Part shown: positions 52,903 through 60,366 of the stretch, piece after piece
Position numbering within the stretch: position 1 is the stretch's first letter
Layout of the letters: each line of letters starts with the position of its first letter
Source: Pedobacter paludis
GTDB lineage: Bacteria > Bacteroidota > Bacteroidia > Sphingobacteriales > Sphingobacteriaceae
Assembly (NCBI RefSeq): GCF_003173575.1
Contig: NZ_QGNY01000006.1
Coordinates: forward strand, 186,001-250,000
DNA length: 64,000 bases
Reading direction: 5' to 3'
Translations under genes and position numbers: made by a program
The notes under the pieces: model-generated
Told to the model about the DNA's origin: nothing
Database searches by the model: none
What the model saw: only the letters and a program-made list of their open reading frames with translations

Positions 52903-54015
52903 TTACCAAACTAGCTCACCCTTCATTACGTTAACGAAATCGTCAAATAAGTAACGAGAATCATGAGGACCTGGAGAAGATTCTGGGTGATATTGTACCG
53001 AAAATGCTTTTTTGCCTTTAACACGAATCCCTTCTATTGATTTATCATTTAAGTTAACGTGCGTAATCTCTACTTTGTCAGAGTTTCTAACCTCATCTGG
53101 AATCACACCGAAACCATGATTTTGAGAAGTAACTTCACAATGGTTTTTAATGATATTTTTTACTGGGTGGTTTAATCCGCGGTGACCGTTGAACATTTTC
53201 ATTGTACCGATATCATTCGCTTCTGCCAATAATTGGTGGCCTAAACAAATCCCGAATAAAGGTTTGTCTTCAGCTAAAATTTCTTTTATGGTTTCAACAG
53301 CGTATGGCATTACCGAAGGATCGCCAGGCCCGTTTGAAATAAAGTACCCATCAGGACTGAATTTTTCCATTTCAGCAAATTTTGTTTTTGCCGGAAAAAC
53401 CTGAACGTAAATATCACGATTTTCGAAACTGCGAAGAATGTTTTTCTTAATCCCTAAATCTAATGCGGCAACCTTTAAGCTTGCCTCTGGATTTCCATAA
53501 AAATAAGGTTCGGTTGTACTTACTTTAGATGATAGCTCTAAACCTTCCATAGAAGGAACTTCAGCTAGTTTTTGTTTCAGTTCATCCAAATCTGTAATTT
53601 CTGATGAAATTATGGCATTCATAGCGCCCTTGTCTCTAATATGACGAACTAAAGCTCTTGTGTCAATGTCAGAAATGGCAACCAAATTATCGTTTTGAAA
53701 ATAATCCTGAATGGATTCTGTAGCTTGTTTACGACTATATACGATGTTGTAATTTTTACAAACCAAACCAGCAATTTTTATTGAATCAGATTCGATTTCA
53801 TCTTTCTGGATTCCATAATTCCCGATATGCGAATTGGTGGTAACCATAATTTGTCCGAAATAACTTGGATCGGTAAAAATTTCCTGGTAACCTGTCATCC
53901 CGGTATTAAAACAAATTTCGCCAGTAGTGGTTCCAATTTTTCCGGCAGCTTTGCCGTAAAAAACTGTGCCATCGGCCAGTAATAAAATCGCAGGTAACTT
54001 GGTGTAGTTAGTCAT
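52903..54015 (-). CDS. carA: Carbamoyl-phosphate synthase small (glutaminase) subunit
   Basis: 370 residues. The N-terminal CPSase domain (LLLADGTVFYGKAAGKIGTTTGEICFNTGMTGYQEIFTDPSY) precedes a class I glutamine amidotransferase with the nucleophile Cys in FGICLGHQLLAEA and the catalytic His/Glu in VQYHPESSPGP. It supplies ammonia to CarB for arginine and pyrimidine synthesis. carB is not adjacent on either side here. A long leader with hairpins lies upstream (54016-54141). Confidence 0.97.
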   Translation of the reverse strand: MTNYTKLPAILLLADGTVFYGKAAGKIGTTTGEICFNTGMTGYQEIFTDPSYFGQIMVTTNSHIGNYGIQKDEIESDSIKIAGLVCKNYNIVYSRKQATESIQDYFQNDNLVAISDIDTRALVRHIRDKGAMNAIISSEITDLDELKQKLAEVPSMEGLELSSKVSTTEPYFYGNPEASLKVAALDLGIKKNILRSFENRDIYVQVFPAKTKFAEMEKFSPDGYFISNGPGDPSVMPYAVETIKEILAEDKPLFGICLGHQLLAEANDIGTMKMFNGHRGLNHPVKNIIKNHCEVTSQNHGFGVIPDEVRNSDKVEITHVNLNDKSIEGIRVKGKKAFSVQYHPESSPGPHDSRYLFDDFVNVMKGELVW

Positions 54016-54141
54016 GGTAATTACAATATGGATTTTGATTTAAAAAAGAGTAGAAAAAAGAGATCTTCTCAGCACTTAAGCTGTTTTTGCGGGGTGCAAA
54101 AAAAGATGAATATATCCCTTCCATTTCGGGGTACAAAGATA
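54016..54141 (-). promoter_or_regulatory. carA leader with -7 box and small hairpins
   Basis: TATCTTTG (minus, 54134-54141) matches the -7 consensus, implying a leader of about 110 nt. Within it, tttttgc/gcaaaaa (54084-54102) forms a 7-bp hairpin, and a short gaga/tctc hairpin followed by a T-run lies closer to the start (about 54055-54070). This could be an attenuator, but the stems are weak. Confidence 0.4.
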
Positions 54142-54192
54142 GGCTTTAAGAATGGGAATATAAAGAATATTTTAAATAAGTTTGGTTTAAAA

Positions 54193-54240
54193 GCGTAGGG
54201 TTTAATGCCAGGGTTTTGGAGCTTTAACCTTAAACCCTGC
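54193..54240. repeat. Imperfect intergenic inverted repeat
   Basis: gtagggtttaa (54195-54205) and ttaaaccctgc (54230-54240) can pair over 11 positions with one G-U. It lies between the divergent carA and panB genes. Confidence 0.45.
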
Positions 54241-54279
54241 ACCTTTTGCCTTTTACCTCTAATTTAAATAAAAAACTCC

Positions 54280-54287
54280 TACTTTTG
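54280..54287 (+). promoter_or_regulatory. -7 box of the panB promoter (TACTTTTG)
   Basis: An exact TAnnTTTG match, 19 bases before the panB start; the -33 element is unclear. Confidence 0.5.
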
Positions 54288-54306
54288 ACAGTACAAAACA
54301 AAAAGC

Positions 54307-55122
54307 ATGTCAGTACATAAAGAAATCAAAAGAATCACTACGCACATTTTGCAAGAAATGAAACAGCGTGGCGAAAAAATATCTATGCTTACCGCTTACG
54401 ATTATTCTATGGCCACTATCTTGGATGATGCTGGTTTGGATGTTTTGCTTGTGGGCGATTCTGCTTCTAATGTTATGGCTGGACATGAAACGACTTTGCC
54501 CATTACTTTAGATCAAATGATCTATCACGCTGCTTCTGTAATCAGGGCTGTTAAACGTGCTTTTGTAGTGGTCGATTTGCCTTTTGGTTCTTATCAGGGA
54601 AACTCTAAAGAAGCCTTGAATTCGGCCATTAGAATTATGAAAGAATCTGGTGCGCATGGTGTTAAACTCGAAGGTGGTGAAGAAATTATTGAGTCTGTTC
54701 AGCGCATAATTACGGCGGGAATTCCAGTAATGGGCCATTTGGGGCTTACGCCTCAGTCTATTTATAAGTTTGGTACATACACGGTGCGGGCGAAAGAAGA
54801 AGAAGAGGCAAATAAATTAAAAACAGATGCATTAGCCTTACAAAGTGCGGGTTGTTTTGCTGTTGTTTTAGAGAAAATTCCTGCTTCTCTGGGTAGGGAA
54901 GTATCTCAAAGCATTCAGATACCAACAATCGGAATTGGTGCAGGGCCAGATTGCGACGGCCAGGTTTTGGTCGTAAATGACATGATCGGTTTAACTAAAG
55001 GATTTAAACCTCGTTTTTTACGCCAGTATATCAACTTATATGATGAAATTCTGGGGGCTGCACAGTCTTATATTCGAGATGTTAAAGCAAACGATTTCCC
55101 GAACGATAAAGAACAATATTAG
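54307..55122 (+). CDS. panB: 3-methyl-2-oxobutanoate hydroxymethyltransferase (ketopantoate hydroxymethyltransferase)
   Basis: 271 residues, standard length. Family blocks: [48 protein letters not shown] (metal-binding Asp in VGDS), [20 protein letters not shown] (substrate Lys and Glu), [17 protein letters not shown] and [15 protein letters not shown]. It makes ketopantoate from 2-oxoisovalerate and methylene-tetrahydrofolate, the first committed step of pantothenate and CoA synthesis. A pseudouridine synthase gene follows 70 bases downstream on the same strand. Confidence 0.98.
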   Translation: MSVHKEIKRITTHILQEMKQRGEKISMLTAYDYSMATILDDAGLDVLLVGDSASNVMAGHETTLPITLDQMIYHAASVIRAVKRAFVVVDLPFGSYQGNSKEALNSAIRIMKESGAHGVKLEGGEEIIESVQRIITAGIPVMGHLGLTPQSIYKFGTYTVRAKEEEEANKLKTDALALQSAGCFAVVLEKIPASLGREVSQSIQIPTIGIGAGPDCDGQVLVVNDMIGLTKGFKPRFLRQYINLYDEILGAAQSYIRDVKANDFPNDKEQY

Positions 55123-55192
55123 TTACCTATTATAGGTTATGGGTACAGGTTTAAAAAGCATAACTCATAACGCACAGCTCATAACCCATTCC

Positions 55193-55879
55193 ATGCCAAT
55201 AACGGATAAGGACATACTTTTTGAAGACAATCATTTAATCGCAATTAATAAAAGAGCTGGTGATATTGTCCAGGTTGATGAAACGGGCGATGAACCCTTA
55301 GATGAACAAGTAAAAAAATATATTGCTAAAAAATATAATAAACCTAATGGAGCTTTTTTAGGTGTTGTTCATCGTTTGGACCGGCCTGTAAGCGGGGTAA
55401 TTCTTTTTGCCAAAACAAGCAAAGCGTTGGAACGGATGAATGCTGTTTTTAAAAATCGTGAAGTAAAAAAAACATATTGGGCGGTTGTTAAAAATAAACC
55501 AGCAGTAGAATCTGGAACCCTAATACACTGGTTGGTTAAAAATCCACAGAAAAACGTAGTAACGTATTATAATACCGAAGTTCAGGGATCGCAAAGGGCC
55601 GAACTTTCGTATAGATTAATTGCGCAAGTAGGAGATTATTATTTAATCGAAGTTGATCCACTTACGGGGCGTTCTCATCAAATTAGGGTTCAGCTTTCCT
55701 CAATGGGCTGTCCAATTGTTGGAGATAATAAATATGGTTACCCAAGGGGAAGTAGAAAGGGAAGTATTTGCTTACATGCCCGTAGGTTAAGGTTTGAGCA
55801 TCCTGTAAAAAAGGAACCTGTTAATATTTTTGCAAAATTACCCATTGATGGTTTTTGGGAGCGTTTCGAAAATCTATAA
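55193..55879 (+). CDS. RluA-family RNA pseudouridine synthase
   Basis: About 228 residues from the Met at 55193 (MPITDKDILFEDNHLIAINK); the in-frame Met at 55139 would add a non-homologous stretch made of repeat-like intergenic sequence. The catalytic motif GVVHRLDRPVSGVILFAKT holds the essential Asp. ITRAEL/PLTGRSHQIRVQLSSMGCPIVGDNKYG is the second family block. There is no S4 domain, so this is the short RluA-type; the target uridine in rRNA or tRNA cannot be read from sequence. Confidence 0.93.
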   Translation: MPITDKDILFEDNHLIAINKRAGDIVQVDETGDEPLDEQVKKYIAKKYNKPNGAFLGVVHRLDRPVSGVILFAKTSKALERMNAVFKNREVKKTYWAVVKNKPAVESGTLIHWLVKNPQKNVVTYYNTEVQGSQRAELSYRLIAQVGDYYLIEVDPLTGRSHQIRVQLSSMGCPIVGDNKYGYPRGSRKGSICLHARRLRFEHPVKKEPVNIFAKLPIDGFWERFENL

Positions 55880-56041
55880 TCTAATTGCTCAATTTGGGTT
55901 ATTTCTTTCCCAAAAAGTAGAATATATTACCCAATCAATTTCCCCATTATCGTTTTAATATGGCTTTAAATACGCTTTAAGATTGAATTTTTTTTTGGCA
56001 TTATATTTAAATATGGTTAAGCAAAAAATAACCAAACAATA

Positions 56042-56467
56042 ATGAAAAAAACAATTTTATCTGTTGCTGCAATAGGTTTATTCGCTGCAACTTTGGTATC
56101 ATGCGATAGCACTAAAAAGGCACAAGGTTCTACTGATTCAACGAAGGTTGAGGCTACAGATTCTACTAAAAAAGATTCAACAAAAGTTGAAGAAAATACA
56201 ACTAAATCTGATGCGCCGACTTTCTCAAGTGATGAGGTAAACAAAGGTTTAGCCGAATATGCTAAATTAAAAGACGAGTACATCGCAGCTTTAAAAAGCA
56301 AAAACGCTACTGAGATTCAGGCTTTAGGAACAAAATATTCAACTTGGGCTCAAAATTCTGCAACTTGGGCGAGCAAATTGAAACCAGAAGAAGTTCAGAA
56401 ATATTCAGACTACATGACTAAATTAAGTCAAGAATGGGCTGCTGCTGCAACTGAAGCTGTAAAGTAA
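56042..56467 (+). CDS. Small Thr/Ser/Lys-rich lipoprotein
   Basis: 141 residues: lipoprotein leader (LFAATLVSC, acceptor Cys21), then a low-complexity stretch of repeated DSTKK/DSTKV units (about residues 22-55) that looks like a flexible tether, and an alpha-helical C-terminal domain (SSDEVNKGLAEYAKLKDEYIAALKSKNATEIQALGTKY). No family is recognised. It is probably an abundant envelope lipoprotein. It ends in a strong terminator. Confidence 0.8.
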   Translation: MKKTILSVAAIGLFAATLVSCDSTKKAQGSTDSTKVEATDSTKKDSTKVEENTTKSDAPTFSSDEVNKGLAEYAKLKDEYIAALKSKNATEIQALGTKYSTWAQNSATWASKLKPEEVQKYSDYMTKLSQEWAAAATEAVK

Positions 56468-56487
56468 TTAATAATTTCTATAATTGT

Positions 56488-56519
56488 AAGGGTTGTGCTT
56501 TTGAGCACAACCCTTTTTT
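56488..56519 (+). terminator. Intrinsic terminator of the small lipoprotein gene
   Basis: A 12-bp stem, aagggttgtgct (56488-56499) with agcacaaccctt (56504-56515), tttg loop, then T. It overlaps the stop codon of the convergent gene that begins at 56988. Confidence 0.92.
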
Positions 56520-56988
56520 ATTTACAGTCGACAGGGTTAAATTCTATGGAATTTTCAAATTTAAGCTGATTGATGTTTTTAAATTTCATTTTTCCATCAA
56601 CCTCTTCCGATTCTCCGAATCCTTCAATAAGTTTTCCATCTTTTCTTAACCAAACCACTTGCCTAACCGATGCCTTCCCTTCTGATTGAAAAGTATAATT
56701 GGCAATTATGGTATCACCTTTTACAATTCCATCAACTGTTCCATTATTTTTATCTTTTTCGTAAAGATTATAGGCTAAATCTCCTGAAACTGTGCTGTTA
56801 TTATTCATCAATTTTAGTGTTGCCGTATCCTTATTTTTAACATATTCAAAGCACTGCTCAGAATTTTTAGATGTATCTACAGCAGTTGTAATTGTAGAAT
56901 CGGTACTTGTAATTGTTTTGGTGGTATTGCTTTGGCAAGATGCCAATAGGGCCGAAGCCACCGCTAAAACTGGGATGATATTTTTCAT
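56518..56988 (-). CDS. Hypothetical lipoprotein
   Basis: 156 residues with lipobox Cys18 (LAVASALLASCQS). A Thr-rich linker is followed by a beta-rich domain (CFEYVKNKDTATLKLMNNNSTVSGDLAYNLYEKDKNNGTVDGIVKGDTIIANYTFQSEGKASVRQVVWLRKDGKLIEGFGE) of a type common in Bacteroidota lipoproteins of unknown role. Its stop codon lies inside the terminator of the convergent neighbour. Confidence 0.8.
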   Translation of the reverse strand: MKNIIPVLAVASALLASCQSNTTKTITSTDSTITTAVDTSKNSEQCFEYVKNKDTATLKLMNNNSTVSGDLAYNLYEKDKNNGTVDGIVKGDTIIANYTFQSEGKASVRQVVWLRKDGKLIEGFGESEEVDGKMKFKNINQLKFENSIEFNPVDCK

Positions 56989-57075
56989 AGATTATAGAAT
57001 TGATTTACCTGTTTGAAGCAAAGCCCTTGCCAAAATTGCCTCTGAAATATTTTGGGAACATTTTAAAACTAGAAA

Positions 57076-57093
57076 GCCCCGCATATGCGAGGC
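57076..57093 (-). terminator. Possible weak terminator downstream of the GH30 gene
   Basis: gccccgcatatgcgaggc is a near-perfect palindrome with one mismatch, located 25 bases after the GH30 stop. T residues follow only in broken runs, so function is uncertain. Confidence 0.4.
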
Positions 57094-57117
57094 CGACTAA
57101 ACAATTAAATTATAATT

Positions 57118-58563
57118 TTACCAAACATACGTTGCAACAGCCCCTTTTTCTAAAGTACTGGTAACAATTTTGCCATTGTATTTTATGTTAAAAACTGTAG
57201 CATCGTTATTGTTATTGCAAACAACCAACACATTTTTGCCATCTGGAGTTTTGAATGCTACGTTTTGTAAATTGCCAATTATATTTGAAGCAATGCGAAC
57301 TGAGCCTGGTTTTACAAACTTCGATGCATGAGCGATTACATAATAGGCCACGTTTCTACTCACAGCCGGAGCAATAGTTATTGCACCCAAACAAGTAGTA
57401 CAACCACCTTTGTCTGTATGCGGGTTGTAATTCGGATCTGCCGCTAAATTCCATTCTAAAACATTACGACTCCAGTTACGGGTTGCCCCCACAATTAAAG
57501 TTGAAACATGCCATTTTAAGTCTTCTGAAAAATTGCCTGGTCCACCAACCCATTGCTCGGTGAAATAAACATTTTTATCAGGATGCGCATTATGCACCTG
57601 TGTTAAAGCAGAAATACTACCTGCATATAAGTGAAAAGCAGAACCATCAACATATTTCTTGGCTTCTGTGTCGTTCAATATGGTAATCGGATATTCTGGC
57701 TTGTCGGCATTATGATCATAAACAATAATTTTAGTTGTAATGCCAGCTGATTGGAAAATAGGCCCTAAAGCTGTTTTAATGAAATTTGCCTGATCTAATG
57801 CTTCCATGTACATACTTGGGTTGTTCCCAGGATGCAAAGGCTCATTTTGAGGCGTAATGGCATCTATAATAATTCCTTCGGCTTTCATTGCCTGAATATA
57901 CTTAACAAGATACTTTGCATAAGTCTGGTAATATTCTGGTTTTAAACTCCCGCCAATAAAGCTTTTATTTGTTTTCATCCAAGTTGGAGCGCTCCAGGGC
58001 GAACCCAGAATTTTTATTGATGGATTAACAGCCACAATTTTTTTCAATACAGGAATTAAATCTGCCTGTTCTTTAGCTAGAGAAAATCTTGCAAGTGCTT
58101 CATCTGTTTCGCCATCAGGCAAATCATTATAGGTAAACGGTGTTGCACTTAAATCAGATGCACCAATGCTAATTCTTAAATAACTAACACCTATTGCATC
58201 ATCAGAAGCTCCAAATAGTTCGTTAATTAATTTATCCTTATCTGCGGTTGGAAGTGCGTTGATTAAACTTGCACTTCCGCCTGTCAAGGTATAACCGAAT
58301 CCATCTATTGTTTGAAAAGTAGTTGTTGGGTCAACTTCAATTATAGGATTGCTATTCGTGGTAGCTGAAAAATTAAGGGCAATATTTTGTTTTTTCAATA
58401 ATGTGGATTGATCGCCTTTTGTGAGCCAAAAACCTACTTCGGTTTTTACAGGTTCCGTAGAAACCGGAAGTTGATCGGCTGTGGTACTTTTTGGGCTTTT
58501 ACTGCACGCACAAGCAATAATTAGGATGCTTAAGGCTGTGCCCAAATTGTAAATTGGTTTCAT
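57118..58563 (-). CDS. Glycoside hydrolase family 30 lipoprotein (beta-glucanase/glucosylceramidase-like)
   Basis: The Met at 58563 (MKPIYNLGTALSILIIACACSKSP) gives a lipoprotein leader; the frame is open to 58605. About 481 residues. The GH30 barrel is clear: QTIDGFGYTLTGGSASLINAL, ISIGASDLSATPFTYNDLPDGE, GSPWSAPTWMKTNKSFIGGSL, the acid/base Glu in TPQNEPLHPGN, the nucleophile Glu in VYFTEQWVGGPGN, and the C-terminal beta domain. GH30 members of this type cleave beta-1,6-glucan or glucosylceramide-like beta-glucosides. Position after SusC/SusD indicates a polysaccharide substrate, possibly beta-1,6-glucan; specificity is inference. Confidence 0.92.
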   Translation of the reverse strand: MKPIYNLGTALSILIIACACSKSPKSTTADQLPVSTEPVKTEVGFWLTKGDQSTLLKKQNIALNFSATTNSNPIIEVDPTTTFQTIDGFGYTLTGGSASLINALPTADKDKLINELFGASDDAIGVSYLRISIGASDLSATPFTYNDLPDGETDEALARFSLAKEQADLIPVLKKIVAVNPSIKILGSPWSAPTWMKTNKSFIGGSLKPEYYQTYAKYLVKYIQAMKAEGIIIDAITPQNEPLHPGNNPSMYMEALDQANFIKTALGPIFQSAGITTKIIVYDHNADKPEYPITILNDTEAKKYVDGSAFHLYAGSISALTQVHNAHPDKNVYFTEQWVGGPGNFSEDLKWHVSTLIVGATRNWSRNVLEWNLAADPNYNPHTDKGGCTTCLGAITIAPAVSRNVAYYVIAHASKFVKPGSVRIASNIIGNLQNVAFKTPDGKNVLVVCNNNNDATVFNIKYNGKIVTSTLEKGAVATYVW

Positions 58564-58939
58564 AATTATAGTTTTGGTTAGAGATTTTATGGTTATATTC
58601 CTCATAGATTTTTAAAGAAAATAATGCGATAATGAATAATTGAAATAAAGCTTGTTCCAGTTTTTTGGAACAAGCAGTATTCTTTGCCGGAAGGCAAATG
58701 GTTTAATTTGTGTAATTAAATTTATTTTCTGAGCATCGATTTAATATGTCGATTTACAGTTGTTGTCACATCAAGAATTTAATAACAATACCTTCGGGAT
58801 TTAAAGGTAAGCTTTTGATCTCTTGAGTTTTTTTAGCATTTCGAAGTCAGTAAACAAAAAATGCTTGCTGATTTAAAATTAAAAGGGGTATTATAATCCA
58901 AAGGCGACTATTGTCGCCCATGGATTATTTAAGGAAAAA
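58564..58939. other. Gap between SusD and GH30 with two hairpins
   Basis: 376 bases without a gene. A 9-bp hairpin cttgttcca/tggaacaag sits at 58651-58674. A larger one lies at 58893-58928, just after the susD stop: 8-bp outer stem, 2x2 internal loop, 6-bp inner stem ggcgac/gtcgcc and a tatt loop. Either may end or stabilise the susCD transcript. No promoter box with TAnnTTTG is visible for GH30. Confidence 0.6.
58893..58928 (-). terminator. Strong hairpin immediately after susD
   Basis: ataatcca (58893-58900) pairs with tggattat (58921-58928), and ggcgac (58903-58908) with gtcgcc (58913-58918). On the minus strand a T-rich stretch follows only after about ten bases, so it may be a stability hairpin as much as a terminator. 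Confidence 0.55.
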
Positions 58940-60355
58940 TTAGTGTACGTTAGGATTTTTGTCCAACTCATCCTGTGGAATTGGGAAAAGTAATTTCGCT
59001 GCTGTTACATTGTAATTTAGGTTTGCACCCGCACCGTCTGTTTGTGCGTTCATTACTGTAATCGCTCTGTTCGTTCTAACTAAATCGAACCAACGGTGAC
59101 CTTCAAAAGCAAGTTCTAAACGGCGCTCTTTTTCAATTGCCAAACGCATGCTTGCTTGATCGTTTGCCGTTGTAACCCCTAAGTTTACCCGGCCACGAAT
59201 TGTGTTTACAATTGTTGCTGCAGAAGACCATCCACCTGCACTTAATTCATTTAGAGCTTCGGCTTTTAAAAGCATAATATCGGCTAATCTCAAAATGTAA
59301 TTATCTGATTTATCATCAGCACGGAATTTGTTTATGTATGGGTAATTGGCTTTAGACCAATAAGAATCGCTCCAACCCTCTGATACTACATTGTTAAATT
59401 TGATGCTAGATGCTTTACGAACAACATCACCTTCAGTATCAAACGCTTTTGATAAATCATTAGTTGGTGTATTAAATCTTTTCCAGCCTGTTCCAACCAA
59501 AACACTTGGCATCCAGTTACCATGTTTACCTCCATAGCCATCATATTGCATTTCCCAAATGGCTTCGGTATTGTTCTTATGGTTAGAATCCCAAAGGAAA
59601 TCATAATTAGATACCAATGAATAACCGCCATTAATTACTGCATCACAATATGTGATTACTTTTGCCCAATCTGGTGTACTTTTAGTTGCGTAAACTTTGG
59701 CCAATAATGCATTTGCAACACCCTTTGTCATAATGCCTTTGTTGGCTGCGGTAGTTTGAGCATTCGCTGCACCGTATTCTAAGTCTGTGATAATCTGAGC
59801 ATAAATTGCATCAACGCTTGCTTTTGCCGGATAAAAATCTACATCTGCTGAAGGAATTTTAGTTACCAGAGGAACCGAACCCCATAGTCTTACTAAGTTA
59901 AAATACATGTATGCTCTTAGAATACTAGCTTCAGCTAAAATCTGTTTTCTTCTATTGTTCGCATCAAGTTTTGCATCCTGGATATTTGGAACATTGGTGA
60001 GAATTAGGTTACAGTTTTTAATATCGCTATACAATGCATTCCAATCTCTCAAAACGTTTCCATTTGTAGAGTTAACCGTAAATAAATCGATTTGAATATT
60101 AGCAGGATTATCGCCACCGGCATAAGCATTATCTGCTTTTACATCACCATTTGTTTGATAATCCCAAATGTGGTAATCATTATACATGCCATCATACGCA
60201 CCCTGAATTAGTTTTTCTGCAGCTGCAGCATCCGCAAATGCTACATCCGGGCCAACCTGAGTAATAGGTGTTTGATCTAAGAAATCTTTTTTGCAGCTGC
60301 TCAACGCCATAGAAATGGTGCTTACTGCGATTAATGAATATATTTTTAGTTTCAT
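58940..60355 (-). CDS. SusD/RagB family outer-membrane nutrient-binding lipoprotein
   Basis: 471 residues with lipobox Cys21 (TISMALSSCKKDF). SusD signatures: DFLDQTPITQVGPDVAFAD, RRKQILAEASILRAYMYFNLVRLWGSVPLV, ANALLAKVYATKS, LRLADIMLLKAEALNEL and ERRLELAFEGHRWFDLVRTNR. It is the lid of the adjacent SusC transporter, encoded 11 bases downstream of it. Confidence 0.95.
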   Translation of the reverse strand: MKLKIYSLIAVSTISMALSSCKKDFLDQTPITQVGPDVAFADAAAAEKLIQGAYDGMYNDYHIWDYQTNGDVKADNAYAGGDNPANIQIDLFTVNSTNGNVLRDWNALYSDIKNCNLILTNVPNIQDAKLDANNRRKQILAEASILRAYMYFNLVRLWGSVPLVTKIPSADVDFYPAKASVDAIYAQIITDLEYGAANAQTTAANKGIMTKGVANALLAKVYATKSTPDWAKVITYCDAVINGGYSLVSNYDFLWDSNHKNNTEAIWEMQYDGYGGKHGNWMPSVLVGTGWKRFNTPTNDLSKAFDTEGDVVRKASSIKFNNVVSEGWSDSYWSKANYPYINKFRADDKSDNYILRLADIMLLKAEALNELSAGGWSSAATIVNTIRGRVNLGVTTANDQASMRLAIEKERRLELAFEGHRWFDLVRTNRAITVMNAQTDGAGANLNYNVTAAKLLFPIPQDELDKNPNVH

Positions 60356-60366
60356 CGTTTTTTTAA

